Position numbers and translations under genes: made by a program. Shown in pieces: positions 12,220 through 24,700 of a DNA stretch of 64,000 nt (within the stretch, counting starts at the first letter, position 1; every line of letters begins with the position of its first letter). This DNA comes from Phlebopus portentosus (lineage: Eukaryota; Basidiomycota; Agaricomycetes; Boletales; Boletinellaceae). The DNA lies in contig JAYXKI010000004.1 in assembly GCA_037892935.1 (NCBI GenBank), positions 2,542,001-2,606,000 of the forward strand, given 5' to 3'. The notes beneath the pieces were generated by a model. That model was not told where the DNA came from. It was given only the letters and a program-made list of their open reading frames with translations, and did no database searches.

Positions 12220-14309
12220 TCAACGAAACGCAACATGTCGTGCTCTGACTCCTGCGGAGTTCGAGAGGGCATCTCCAGTATTCGGTTTGTCGCCATATAC
12301 CGGTTTTGAGGGTAGAACATTTGAATTTGGTGTCTGCCTCAGAATCTCAATGTCAGCATGTATAATTTCACGACAAAACAAGTCAAGGTCGAGGTCATTC
12401 TAGATCCGAGAAACCATGAAATGAATTCAGTTATCAGCCCGAGTCGTATTGATATTTCCGAATCAACTTGCCTCGTCGTATCCAAACGGCTGTTCAAGTT
12501 CTTCAGCAGCAGCAAGAAAGCCCAGGAAAAAAAACGCCGCAATAGTGACCGCAGGTATTGTATACCAACCAAATTCATCGACAATTTGGAATGGCAATAG
12601 AAAAAGGTAGAGCCAAACGCATCTGCGCTCATTATGTTCGAAATTTTGCAACAGTCACGTAGTCTATGCACTCACTGGAGGATCTGAGCAGAATAAACAC
12701 TGGCATTTATTATAAGGAAGCCTGATCCGTAAACTGGACTTTGCATTGGAAAACACTTACAATGGTAGAGGCGTTGTAAGAATTCGTTCCAATGCTGTTC
12801 ATGAATGAGCGGATAGGAAGCGCCGAGGATCAAACTAACAAACTTGTAAGATTGTCTTCGAACGTCAAGAGACAAGTGTACATTCCAGCCAAGGCATTCA
12901 CTGCATGCAATTCATTCAGAAATTTAATGGACCAGGAGGAGTTAATTCTTACTCGGGACTGTGTCTCGTGCTTCGAGTGTAGAAAACCACTCGCTCAAGC
13001 AATGAAGTATTTGCAGAGGTATATTTTTGCCGCCACCAGCTACGAGCGGTCGGAACTTTCGTCCAGACGATCCTGCAAACTTGGACTGTAGCTCTGATTT
13101 ACTGTTGTCAGTGTTAGCGTTGACAACAAATTCTGCCGTCTTCCTCTCATTCCGTTTGAGCGAGATTGCAAGCATATGGAGAAGCGAAGCAAACGGGACA
13201 AGTTCAACAAGTATTTTTGGTCGAGGAGGCTGTTTGGGTGTTGCTGGTAGAAGAGCAGGCGTTTCGGATTCGTTAGAGCCAGAGCAAGACGAGCAAGGCT
13301 CTCCCTGTAAAGGTTGCTCCTTGTTAATGGAGGAGGCCTCGGGATCCAGGGATATTGTCAGAATGTATGGACGACTCCTATCTGATGGAGCCTTTCCGTT
13401 GTCGGTTCCATGATGTCTTTCATCTTGTTGTGAATGCTAGAAGAAGTTCCAATTAGACGATATATATCGTAGCTGAAGTATCTCAACCCAACTTCATGAA
13501 GAGGTTCGACTAAAGGATAAAGATCTTCGTAATATATACCCATCTCTCCTATCCAGTGGACATTAGCAGTCAACAAATCGGCGGAAATCAAAGTCGTTTT
13601 TTCACCTACCTCGAAGATGATGCTTTACGGCAACTGCAAAGCTAGGACCTCTGATAAGCGTAGTCTGATTAATCTAGTTATCGAACGGCTTACCCTTCTA
13701 TCAAGTCTAGCGCAAGCTGTTTTTCTTGCATGCATTTCTCTGCTTGATTGAGCTCACTAGGTGAATCTTTGTCTAACCGAAGTGGCACGTGTATCCAGAT
13801 TAATCTACTCAGTATTCGTGAATTTTTGATGATGTCGCTCCATGAGACTCTTCCTAGCCAATACCGGTCATAGCTGTATGCGCATCAGAAACGTTCAGAC
13901 AAGACCAGCCACATGTTTACCCGCTCGACGTTCTGTATGATATCACGAAGCCGATCACAACACCGAGTACAGTGGTGAGGATGGACGGGATAGTGAGAGA
14001 GATTTGTGTTGAAAGATGAATCGATGTCACCACTGGAAAAATCGCTTAGACAATATTCGCCGATAGTCGTTCCAGGGGCATACCTATCGCGAAAATTGTG
14101 TGCAGAAGTACAGCGGGCCATATAATCCAAATCTGATGTGGCGTCAGTGGCGGGGACGTCGGTAGTGCGCGGGACGTACTTACTACAGAACCACGACCAA
14201 ATGTCCAAGAGTAGACATCTGGGTGGATAGTATGGTTTCGATCTCCTTTCTGATGCGGATCAGACGCAGGTAAGAGAGTTTCGTTCATCAAAGTGCTTCT
14301 TCTGAACAT
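12220..14309 (-). CDS. Bestrophin-family anion channel, tandem copy B
   Basis: Twelve exons splice in frame to about 494 aa: 14309-14184, 14132-14084, 14032-13921, 13873-13694, 13641-13610, 13548-13493, 13436-12953, 12900-12844, 12794-12761, 12699-12676, 12622-12472, 12399-12220. Exon boundaries and phases match copy A one for one. Exons 2, 3, 5, 6, 8, 9, 10 and 11 have identical lengths, so the two arose by tandem duplication. The same family motifs are present (WTFGRGSV, WIIWPAVLLHT, SSGYDRYWLGR, RLIWIHVP, GRKFRPLVAGGGKN, FLGFLAAAEELEQPFGYDE, NDLDLDLFC). The soluble insert (exon 7) and the C-terminal tail have diverged. The intron after exon 11 starts gcaagt (GC-AG), a different position from the GC-AG intron of copy A. 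The expected role is an anion channel in a membrane. Confidence 0.87.
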
Positions 14310-14706
14310 GGAAGTGCAAAGCCAAGTACCAGAGAAGATTTGTGGCGGTTCTCGGATTTATGACCACGTGAATCTAGGAAATCGATTAGTTCAACTTGGA
14401 GGAAAAGAGAAATGAACTTTGCACCATTGGCAGGATATACATGTATTATGCGATATCGTCACATCGTCACGTAAGTGCGAATCCTTGGCAAAAGAGAAAA
14501 TATATGATGACTCGACAGTGCTCTCTTGACTCTTTGTGGCTTGAAAGGTTTGGCTCACAACTATTACTAGTAACATTCCACTTAGAGATGGATTTGGGGG
14601 AGCATCAGACATAAAAGCTTTTGCATGGCCAAGCTAGCAGCCTAAGCAGGTCAGGGACTCAGGGTAGGGTCAGGAACTCCCGCGGCAAAACTTGGAGTTA
14701 CATACA
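14310..14706. other. Upstream region of bestrophin copy B
   Basis: Promoter-side sequence of the minus-strand bestrophin gene that starts at 14309. Small ORFs here have no recognisable motif. Confidence 0.35.
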
Positions 14707-14709
14707 CAA

Positions 14710-15022
14710 CACTACGGGCAATTTAGTATTTTACATCGGATGATAAATGGATTGATATGTAATTTGATATTTTCAATATCATTCAATATCATTATGCATA
14801 TCCTCATTAGGGATATTTTGAATATCATCGAAGTATTTAGAATATCATCAAAGCAGATATTCTGATTGACCAATCGGGATAATTTTTAGGGATATCTGCT
14901 TCGATGATATTCTAAATATCCCTAATGAGGATATGCATAATGATATTGAATGATATTGAAAATATCAAATTACATATCGATCCATTTATCATCCGATGTA
15001 AAATACTAAATTGCCCGTAGTG
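14710..15022. mobile_element. Fold-back CACTA-like MITE (non-autonomous DNA transposon)
   Basis: The 313-bp element is almost a perfect palindrome. The arms start CACTACGGGCAATTTAG and end with the reverse complement CTAAATTGCCCGTAGTG. About 120 bp of each arm pair with one mismatch (T/C near 14753), around a short AT-rich centre. It is flanked on both sides by CAA (14707-14709 and 15023-15025). A CACTA terminus plus a 3-bp target duplication fits the CACTA (CMC/EnSpm) superfamily. It codes for nothing and would need a transposase from elsewhere. Confidence 0.85.
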
Positions 15023-15150
15023 CAAGATCTGGTCACGGATCACATGACCGTGTCAGTCGCGTCACTCTCTGAAACCGCCTCTCATTTGTAGCTTGAACGC
15101 GACTCGCCTTCTGCGGTTCTGCTGCAGGCACGCGAAGGTCTTTCATAGCC

Positions 15151-17174
15151 ATGCACTCCCTGGCACCTCTACCGTACTCGCTGGAAGAGACATCTCCTGT
15201 TCCCTGGAACGAATCGGCAGAGAGTCAACTTCATCGCGATTATCCCTTGTATGTATCCATACATTCACTTCATCTGCACCATATTGATAATATAACTTAA
15301 AGCTTGAATCAGGACAACTCAGATCAGGACTTCGTGATTCGAAGGTATCTCGAGACTCTGTGGCTTCCAGAAGTAAGCACCTTACTGTTGTCATATTTTC
15401 GCAGCTAGTTCAAGCACTTGCGTAGGCATTCACTCCATTATCCTATCTCATCTACTCCCTGCGAAGATTCTTCTTTCAAAACTCCGACGAAAACTCTATT
15501 TCTCATCCATTGCATTCGTTACTTGAGCCGATACTTTTATCGACCCGTGCTGCGTCCGACAAGTACAGAACTGAGCTCGTGCAAATCCTGGCAGACGGCG
15601 GCGGTGCAGGAGAGCAGGAAGAGATGATGATGTGGTACACGTGGGAGTATGAGAAGACTGAAAACGGCGAAGATGGAACCATTGATGAAGAGAAGTGGCG
15701 TAAAGCGTGGCTTGAACGATTAGAACGACGAGAGTATGCAGTCTAGCGTTTTCTCGCTTTCGGATCCTTATTTATCCGGCATATTAGGGTGATGATCCAG
15801 ATTTTGCTTCTCATGCTCAAGCTTAGTAGTCCGGGCACGCAACTCTCCTTTACCGGGAAAAAGGGTAAGAAGAAAAAGAACAAGAAACAGGAGCTTCCTC
15901 CAGAAGCGATCGAGGACCGACTCGAAAGTTACATGGACAAGCTCGCTGTCTGGCAGCTCACCGGGACTCTCGAGTCTCTCGAATCAATATCTCAGTCCGT
16001 TAGCTTAAATCATCCTAAAGCGAAAGAAGACAGACATTGGACACAATTTTTCTACGAAGATGTCGTGGCACCGCTGTGAGCAATGAGTATTATCTATCGC
16101 GACGTGGCACTGAGGTTCTTCCTGCGTGCTTATAGCTTCAAGACAGAGCTTCCAGAGCAGTGCGAGCTCCTACGCTCCAAGCTGTTCCCTGAGCAAATAG
16201 TCTCGGATGCTGAGGAGTCCGAAGCTGAGAGTCTTTTGAACGGGCGAGCGTCTCGTGCAGGATCGCGAGCACCATCTGTTCCTCGTGTACCTCACACTCG
16301 AGCACCTTCCATGTCTAGGTTAACCGGGCCGCAACTGCAGCGGAGCAGAAGCAGATCGTTGAGCGTGTCACTCGCGCAAGACGAGGCCTCACAACGAGCT
16401 TGCATTGTCGCCCCGAAACAGTCGCTGAGTCGAGAGGTTAGCATGAGCCGTGTTTTCAAGGAGAAACCGAAGGCGGTGGGAAGGCTTATGTCCTATAATG
16501 ATGTTCAAAAGCAAGAGCCCCTGGAGAAGCCCAGAATAAAACGCGATGTGGGAATGACGCTTGTCCAGGAGACACCCGTGAAACGGAAGCATTTGCAAAC
16601 GGCTGGTAATGGAGAGGCTGCATGGGATACTTGGCGCCGGCGGTCGGAATCGCGTCTCGCTGTCCCCAGTCCGCCTGCGACGAGCTCGAGTGAACCAGGA
16701 GATGTCTGCATCGAAGACACGCCAGTTGCAACGCGCGTTCGTCAAGTGGATGAAGTAGCAATTGACGCGCTCTCACCCTTGACACCATTGCCGGATGATG
16801 CTCCGAGCACGATGAACTCAGCGGCGGACAATGTAAAAACACGAGGAAGGAAAGCCTCAGCATTAAAGAACTCACTGGCATCTTCACGGAAGCCACGTAG
16901 GCAACTATACAGGCCTCCAGCGGTCATGGGGAAGCCCGGCCACGACGAACACTCCGATGAGAGCTTTATAGATGCGTTCAAGCTATCAAAAGTGTCTCTA
17001 TTAGAGGGGGATGACAACCGTCCGATGCTGGTCTCGCCGTCTCCAGCGACTCGAATAAGGAGAGGCAGCAGGTCGGGATTAGGCGATGGTATGAAAGGGG
17101 CGGGATTGTTCGGGAAGCTGGCGGAGGATATGGGGATGACAACACCAACGAAAAGGAGAACACGACGGCAGTGA
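15151..17174 (+). CDS. SLD3: DNA replication regulator Sld3 (Treslin-type) homologue
   Basis: Five exons (15151-15252, 15313-15372, 15426-15733, 15788-16075, 16136-17174) join in phase to about 598 aa. The core matches the fungal Sld3 domain: DFVIRRYLETLWLPE, SLLEPILLSTRAA, WRKAWLERLERREV, IQILLLMLKLS, DRLESYMDKLAVWQL, WTQFFYEDVVAPLF, LPEQCELLRSKLFP. Sld3 loads Cdc45 on the MCM helicase after CDK phosphorylation and so links S-phase kinase activity to origin firing. The C-terminal 340 residues are basic, Ser/Pro rich and disordered, as expected for the part that carries CDK sites and binds Dpb11. The exon 1 donor (gtatcc at 15253) was chosen by phase and by the conserved RDYPL/DFVIRR junction; it is the weakest splice. 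No strong competing reading exists. Confidence 0.85.
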
Positions 17175-17815
17175 TGTTTTTTGTTGAACACCAGCATACG
17201 TACTCCGTGGCTCTTTTGGAAGTGCTGCGTCCCTTACAAATCTAACTGTAACCTCAGAAGACGCTACTTCTCCTATACTCCCCTTATTGTTCCACATTGT
17301 CTTGGATCTGCAGTTCTTAGATCCATCATTATGATCTGTATTCATGATACGCAACATGCTGTCCAGAATGTGACAGCGATGTGCTGCGGCACTTGGTCGA
17401 GCTCAGAAGTTACTAACACATTGAAGAATGCGTTCCCTGGCCTTTACTGTAAGGAACACTCGGTCATTGAGATCTCAACATTCTGCACGTCGGGAAGGAG
17501 TGCCGGGTTGACAGCGCTGGCATTGGGCCGGTCCTAAGACGCGGTATACACAACTAGTTTTGACCTTTCGAAACCAGAATCAGCGTCATCGACAAGTCCG
17601 ATACAGATCAATCAATTTTGTGCGATCCTTTGAAAGAGATGAAATTTGGCTTCATGCGTTATGTATGTGGACACGATGCTTGAGCGAATAGTGAAATGAT
17701 GCTGCCCGTTCGATTGAGTGTACGTGGACGAAAACTTCTGTCTGAACAAGAAATGCTACAGTGATTCTTCTCTAAATATTCCTTATAGAGGTTCATGCAG
17801 CACACGTCATCGTTC
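17175..17815. other. Region after SLD3, no gene seen
   Basis: 3' flank of SLD3. A 118-aa open frame at 17181-17537 (+) has no domain and mixed composition; I do not treat it as a gene. Confidence 0.3.
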
Positions 17816-18742
17816 TCAATGCACTGATAGCAACATGGGCAGGTTCTCGAGCCTAATCTCGTCCTCCATGAACCGAAAAAAGTTTGGTCTTCCAACCTGA
17901 ACTAAGTGAGTAGACCCGCGTCTATCCCGCACTGAGGGTTGTGCCGAAGGTGCCGGACTAATACTGCGAGATTTCCGAGCTGAATAAGGAGTCCGATCGG
18001 GTATGGTGTAGGACAATGTGCTCTCTCTCGGGTCTGAAATCATGTCAGCACAGTATGGAAACAGGCTATTCCGAGTGCAGACCTGTCCACTGGTGACAAC
18101 TCGAACTGCATCGTAGGTATAGTCGAAGCTGCTGCAGGTATCATCGAAGTCACCGGTCTTTCGCGTACTGTTAGGTAAAGCTAGTTTTGACATTCGCAAA
18201 CGATCCGCTCACCAAAAACACTAATACTGATCTACCAATATAGAATATGAGTATGCTGTAGAATAATTCGATCAGCTGCAAAGAATCATCTTCAGTGTGA
18301 ACAGGAGGCTCACGTCGTGAGATAGAAAATATTGTCCCGAAGGCAAATCTTGACAAGCAATGGGAGTTGCATCTTGGATCCCCGGACACTGCGGTATGTT
18401 ACAACTGTCTTCCAGAGAGTAACTGACAGTGTTACCAGCTCCATGACGGACAAAGGCATCCATATGAAGGGCTACCTATGTTAACCTGCGGTTTCCAATG
18501 AACTTGCAGGATGATGTTCAGTTCAGTTCGGTATGACAAGACGTCATCGAACAAGCCTCCAGTTTGTTATTTGAACATACATACTGTAACTCTATATTTG
18601 TTTGTTCAAGCTTGAACTTGCAGTATGATCTATCCGGAATCATCGGATAGGCGGTATAGTCAATTCCAACAGATGACAATGAAGAATAGTGCACGTACTT
18701 ACCTATTACTATTGCAAGTTCTTCAGGAGTATGGCCTAGCAT
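17816..18742 (-). CDS. Hypothetical multi-exon protein with possible membrane segments
   Basis: A weak model. On the minus strand, an ATG at 18742 is followed by a donor gtaagt. Open stretches then lie near 18455-18310 (Cys-containing, GQYFLSHD), near 18290-18240 (hydrophobic, ELFYSILIFYIG) and at 18199-17816, a 127-aa frame with Cys residues followed by an Arg/Ser/Pro-rich tail. Candidate intron borders exist between them. The order (Cys-rich segment, hydrophobic helix, basic Ser-rich tail) would fit a small membrane protein, but I recognise no family and could not prove one continuous frame. Confidence 0.22.
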
Positions 18743-19580
18743 TCAGGCTCGCAGCGAACCGGTTTTATCATCAATCACAAATTGAATTGCGTTACTGAAA
18801 GCAGGTTTTCATTGATTCGTGCACAGAACGTGTGATGTCAACGTCTCTGTGTTCATAAAGTAGCATCTCTTGCACTGGACTCCGGTGACGATGGTGGAAA
18901 CACCCGAGTCTGCGCCCATGACGGTAGCTAGAGTTAAAAAAAGGATGCTGAGAAGGTCGTCTCATCAAGTTCCAGAATCGAACTTATGATATGACCAATA
19001 ATGGATTTACGCATACTGTTCCATACGTGAATGGATCAAGACCATGCACCGAAGGTCATCATGACTTCTGTGCATAGCGACTTCCCGGGTTTCATCAACA
19101 CCGATCATCCAGACTCTCCGACGCACTGTAGGAAAGTCGGAGTGATAGAATTTCAACCCAGTATTTCCTAGCTATCTCTACGGGTTTCACAGAAGGCATT
19201 GCTAGCCAAATATGCTCAACTGTCATGCTCAACTGTCATTATGAGTATCAAACAGCTAGAAACTCATGAATTGCATTTGATCGAATTCAGTTTGATGTAT
19301 GCAGCGTTGTCCGATCTGAATTCGCCCCAATTGGTTGACTTTGCCTCTGCTTTTCTGAATTGCATAGCACCTGTTTTAGAAAGAAAGGTTTGATTACGAC
19401 CTTACTAGTGAACATGGGTGGAAGTCATTTGCAATGTTTTGATTCATTAGCCTACGAAGGGAGTTACATCGCTCCTGTGCAAACCTATTCTAAGTTGCAG
19501 CTATTGCAATTGCTCCCTAGTTGTAGGAATGATTATTCTGATTAGAAATTCCAAGTCTTAAACACCAGAAGTCTTGGCGA

Positions 19581-19949
19581 TTAAATGTGGATGAATTGTT
19601 GGAAGTTCATTCTGAGGCTTATACTCTCCTTCAGCTTGTTAAGGAAAAGCTCGAAGCTCTCAGGAGCGTGAAGTTGAGTAAAATATACATGACGTGTGTT
19701 GGCATCTGTTATCTTGTAAGTGACCCAATTCCCACTGACGTGTTGCAGCTGTATATTAAGCCCTGCCTGTCTGGCAACTGCATAAAGAAAGAGATCTTTA
19801 AAGAATATGGGTTTGACTGGGGACATATGGTACTCACTATGTGTTGCACTTCCAAACAATGCATTTCTTGACGTGGAATCAGTAAGACTAGTCGGATGGC
19901 CTCTGAAAGACCTTCTGATATGTTCAACGGATCGCATATGTTCTTCCAT
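19581..19949 (-). CDS. Hypothetical protein, 122 aa
   Basis: A single open frame from ATG 19949 to the stop at 19581. The composition is protein-like (KDLFLYAVARQAGLNIQL, SFELFLNKLKES), but no domain is recognised and the flanks give no support. It could be one exon of a larger gene or a chance ORF; the opposite strand is also open over part of it. Confidence 0.25.
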   Translation of the reverse strand: MEEHMRSVEHIRRSFRGHPTSLTDSTSRNALFGSATHSEYHMSPVKPIFFKDLFLYAVARQAGLNIQLQHVSGNWVTYKITDANTRHVYFTQLHAPESFELFLNKLKESISLRMNFQQFIHI

Positions 19950-20671
19950 CTTGTGAGAAGTGGTAGACGTCTGTTGACTTGACGGCAACTCTTGGTCTCC
20001 AGCCCTTTAAATACCTGTCCTGGACCTCCCTTTTGCTGTCTCAAACTTGGTGCAATAGGCGGAGACTTCTGCAAACTTTCTCAACATCGGAAGATATGAG
20101 AATCAGCCTTTGAATGCAGGTATCCTCATATATCATACCAAATGCCTATGCGTCACACAGCAAAGTAGCCTGGATCAATACCAGGCTGTCCATCTTGTTT
20201 GCAGGTCTAGCGACTGCCATGTTGAGTCGAGGATGGGATTTTAGAACCATTTCGTTATTCAATTGAAGAGAAAAAAATGACCTGCAAGAAAGAAAAAAGA
20301 AATTAGTCGGGATAATAGAAGCAAAGTGTATCGAAGAAAGCAGCTAGCTGTCTTAGGTTGCCGACCTACTAGAAATTTAGAAAATAGTATTATACGAGAG
20401 TAAATAGATTCACATGTATGTATTTTCTTATACCTTTGCATCATTCCGTCATTCAAGTACTCTGTTTTCAGCACTCCTTCTTTTCGATTTGCATCTGAAG
20501 ATACGAGAATGTGAGTGGTGTAGATTGTTTCAATTCAAGCACATGGTTCTATAGAATCAGCAACACAGATGTTAATAGCTACACGAACTAATCTGAAAGG
20601 TCATCTCGCATATGATTGCGAATGCAGCGGTGCAACTTGAGTGTCTACGCTCCGAAACTGAGCCTCACACG
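19950..20671. other. No gene seen
   Basis: AT-rich sequence between the hypothetical ORF and the PAH gene. Short ORFs only, with no repeat or RNA gene recognised. Confidence 0.3.
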
Positions 20672-21348
20672 TTATCTATCCGAAATCCCCGCTGGGCCGT
20701 GCAGCTGCGCCACGCTCCCCCAGTATCTCTTCAATGACAAATTATAGTCTTCGGAAGAAATTGAATAGCCGGAAGCAAGCAAAGACTTGTCAAACCGGAG
20801 GGAAGAAACAGAGGATAGAATAGTTGGCTGGATGTCATGGGTGATGGCTTCCGCGTCGGGCACGAACAATGGTATCTCACCGGCCCGCATGTCGCAGTAT
20901 GCAATCGTGCCATCAGGAGTCGATACTCGTATACTTGTTATCGGCTTAGCGGCATCGCTAGGAAACTCAATATAATATCCGTCGGGTAGTACGTTATTGA
21001 ATCGATGTATAAGATCGTTGTGGCCCCAAAGAAGCTCCAATACGCGGTGTATCATTCTTTTTCTATATGTTATTGGCATCGTCAGTCAGGAGGCTGAGTA
21101 GGGATGGAAAGAGTTAGTCATAATGTAGCCGCATGCACGTACGTTGCAGGTCTCAAATCGCAGAGGGCAATATGCAAATCATGGAGTACACCAGGTGTAC
21201 GGTCAAATCGCAAATTAAGGGCACCGATGAAGTCCTTGTAAAACTGCTGCTCTGCCGTGAGCCGACACTTTGCTAATGAGCCGGTATTTCCAACTTGCAA
21301 CGTCAACGAATTATCTTCAACAGCAGCAGCTGGTTCACTCGTGAGCAT
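20672..21348 (-). CDS. PAH (paired amphipathic helix, Sin3-type) domain protein
   Basis: Two exons, 21348-21143 and 21062-20672, separated by an 80-bp intron (gtacgt to atag) give about 198 aa. Residues about 30-95 read as a PAH repeat: EQQFYKDFIGALN, a short linker, then MIHRVLELLWGHNDLIHRFN and the hallmark NVLPDGYYIEF. The intron sits inside the repeat. PAH repeats in Sin3 bind short helices of transcription factors and recruit histone deacetylase; small stand-alone PAH proteins are common in basidiomycetes and their partners are unknown. The C-terminal 90 residues carry no known domain. The promoter and first codons (21303-21502) are duplicated at 25005-25199. Confidence 0.75.
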
Positions 21349-21502
21349 TGGCGAAGAGAGGAAAGAATATTCAAGAAGGTAGGCGCAAGGAAACGGATAG
21401 TCAACGTAGTGAGCTCAGAACTCATACTATTATATCTGCACTCATTTGGACACCAAGGTGCTATGTGATGTGACCTGCATAACGGTCCTATCTGTAGTCA
21501 CA
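21303..21502. repeat. PAH gene 5' end and promoter, original copy of a direct duplication
   Basis: About 200 bp, from codon 15 of the PAH gene through its upstream region, recur as a direct repeat at 25005-25199. Similarity begins at GTCAACGAATTATCTTCAAC and ends at CTGTAGTCACA, with scattered substitutions and small indels. Confidence 0.85.
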
Positions 21503-21706
21503 CGAGTTCTGCTTTATTTCACACCTCCGAAAGCGCCGCTGATCCGCCCCCATGGGACGATATACTTTCGTATCTGATCTTCATTTGTAGTGACCGTAAC
21601 TTGATCCAAGCATCGAGTTTGAGCAACGGGTGAGATGATAGCGGTGCCATGTCAGATCTCGGGTGAGGTTCTAATGATTGTAAGCCCGAGCCTCTGCCCA
21701 ATCGAA

Positions 21707-24700
21707 TTTGCATGGATTCCCGAGAATGAACAAAGTGGAGGAGGTGCTGCGCATGCTAGTAGACCCAGACTCGTCAGAATTGAGAACTTCTCAATTCGGA
21801 CGAGCCTTGTCGAACAGTCCCAGACAACTTGAAGCAATGAAGGTCTTCTTAGAGAAACCTGGGAGAGCATGCGAAGTACTTGATTATACTGTCACAATTG
21901 CCGAGGCCGTTTCATCGGTAAGTCACGACTTTAATCGTGAACAACGGCCGACTTTGAGCTGACTCCACTTCCACCAACAGGTGCATCCTGCGGCCAAAAG
22001 TCGGCCATTTCGGCGGCAACTAAGCTCCTGGAGGTATGCGTCAACCTCACTGAAAGTGCATAAATCGCTGACCTTCAAACTAGTTTTGCCAATAGCTACA
22101 GGAATGTCATTCATCTGCCTCTGAACTTATGGATGATGAGGCAACATTTCTTCCATTCACCAACATCCCTTTTTGAGAAGGTCTGAAATTCGAAGCGACT
22201 GCACAGATCATAGAAGATATTCTCGTCCTTTTCGAGTCTATTTGCAGGATGATAATCAAATATTCCAGTGGATCCGTTCTTGGCGAGTTTGATAAAGTCA
22301 TCTGGAAATGCAATCTCATTGGCATTTAAATAGCAGATCTCTTATACGACCGGATCGAGGTGGTTCAGTCTTTCAAGGAGCAGTTTAGGAAGTTGAAGGA
22401 GACTCTCGGATGGTCTTTGACGACGGAAATCTGGAAAACGACTCTATTGATAGGTAAGATCCATTCCGTACCGCCTGAACTATGCAACTCACCGCAATAC
22501 GGAGACTGATACGGAGGAACTCCTTCGTGTCTTGAATCCGATCGAAGAGGCGTATTAAAATACCGGGAGAATCTCCTCCGCATCAAGAAGGGGCACGCTC
22601 AAAGAAATCGAGCATTGGTCCTCATCCGAATCCAGTCCAAAGTTGATGTGGATGTATGGCTCCTCTGTTCTTGGTAAATCATTGATCGCTCACTCAGTAG
22701 CCGAACTGTTTGATAAACAGAACAGACTTCCTGGATACTTCCTGGTTAGCAATGTCAACGGAGAATGCCGGAATCCGGAGAAAATCATACCTACTATAGC
22801 TTATCAGATGGCGAAGTGGCACAAGGATTACCAGGCAAATGTCGTTGATGTCCTGAGAGAAAAGGGAGAGCTTGGTTTGAGCATGAACATGGATAGCCAG
22901 CTGGATCTTGTGATAAAGCGGCACATAGAGAAGATTTCTGCTAACTTTCCTCTGCTGCACGGGCCACTCATCATCATCCTGGACCCTCTGGACTCGTTCC
23001 ATGAACCAACGAGATCCAGGGCCGCCCTCGCCGACTATATTACTAATATTTCGAATTTGGTTCCTTGGCTTAAGATTCTCATTTTTCAGTAAGAGACCAG
23101 CAATTGCCGATGCACTTTCAACGGGGTTGCGGCCTAGGAGCTCAATCTGGACGATCCAATCCTCGATCTGAATCGCTGCATATGCAGAGCTGTGAAATAA
23201 GCACCAAGAATCGAATAAATCGTGGACTACGACCCTGGAGAAGGACGTGCGGGGTCTTTCCACGAGGATTTCTAAATCTCTCCGTGCTTTAACTGGAATC
23301 CGAAATGCTGAAATCTTGGGCCCAGCGATCGATACTTGGGACATTGAGCAATTTTTGCTTGTGCTTATTGAAAGCGTTACGGAAAGAGGGAAAGAGAAAA
23401 GTTCCACGACAACGATATTCTCATCGTCCGACGTATTCTTGCCATCATGTGTTATATGGCCTCGATCCTGCCTCCGATGGAATCAGCGCTTTTCACGTTT
23501 GCAGCCAATTAAGCCTGACATACGCTGGACCATCTCCACGCAGTCAATATCCATCTGTCTCCGATAATATACGCGAACGGCGAGACTATGATTCGAGTTT
23601 AGTTTCCTCCCGAAATTCTCTTGAAATTCCTTCCGAAGAAATACCATACGGGCGTTTCCAATCGGATGTGGAATCGATAAAGCGCAGATTAGCTCTACTT
23701 ATATTGCATACGGAACCAAAACGCAGCATCTGCGGCTTAGACAATCCTCAACTAGCAAACAAAGGTGTTCTAGACTTGGGGGGAAAGCTCAATTCTCACG
23801 CGTCGGAGACGCTTCGGTATTCCAGCCTGCGCTGGATGGATCTGATTGCGGAGTTGGATGATATTCAAGCGTGCGACGAAGTAGTTGTCGCTTTCCTGTG
23901 CTCGCCGAAAATTATCTTCTGGATCGAGGTTTTGAGCTTGCTTGGTGAGCTGGACACGGGAAGGGCCATCCTTTTGAATTGTGTAAGCCATTCTAAAGTG
24001 AGTCCATTTTCGATGTTTACTCTAGTAGCCGCTTATGGTTATGCGCAATAACAGGATGAAGATAGAATTGTCAGGTCTGCAACAGAGCTGCTCAAATTCA
24101 TCTCGGAATTCCAGCCTACGATTGCACTCAGCGCGCCTCATGTCTACTTTTATGCGCTAAATGTGGCCGCCCTTGAACGGGCTTGTCCAATGATCTGCCA
24201 CTCGGTTCAAAGATAGTCTTTGAAAGCCCAAAGCCCGCTTCAGACGCCGTGACAATCGACTCGAAACTCGATGTATTGCACGCTCACCGAACGGAAGCAA
24301 AATCGTTTCTGGCAGTACAGACGGGAAACTGGGTATCTGGGACGGACTGACAGGGGCAGGGATCGGCGAGGAAATAAAGGGTCATATAGTCCGACCCAAG
24401 ACGTCAAGTGCTTCCCCGATGGCACCAAATTCGTTTCGGGATCCGATGACGGTGCAGTGAAGATCTGGGATTTCACAGGAAAACTCGTGACAAAGATCGA
24501 TTCAAACTCAACAGCCATCGCGTTCTCTGCGGATGGACGCAGGGTCGTGTCGGGTCATGGATATGGCATGCTACGAATCTGCAACGCTCAGAATGGCGAC
24601 CTCATTGCCGAATCGCAGGGACACGAGGATGCTGTCTTTGCAGTTGCATAGCCTATTCTCTAGATGGAAGAAGGATTGTCTCCGGATCAAGGACAGTTCG

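Noticed and set aside
15405..15425. Alternative 32-bp intron in SLD3 ending at 15404
   Set aside because: It leads to an in-frame stop and is too short; the acceptor at 15425 restores the conserved frame.
17181..17537. 118-aa + ORF after SLD3
   Set aside because: No motif, and it lies in the expected 3' flank of SLD3.
22694..23407. A 237-aa minus-strand ORF across the NACHT region of pseudogene 1
   Set aside because: It is the antisense of recognisable NLR sequence and has no motif of its own.
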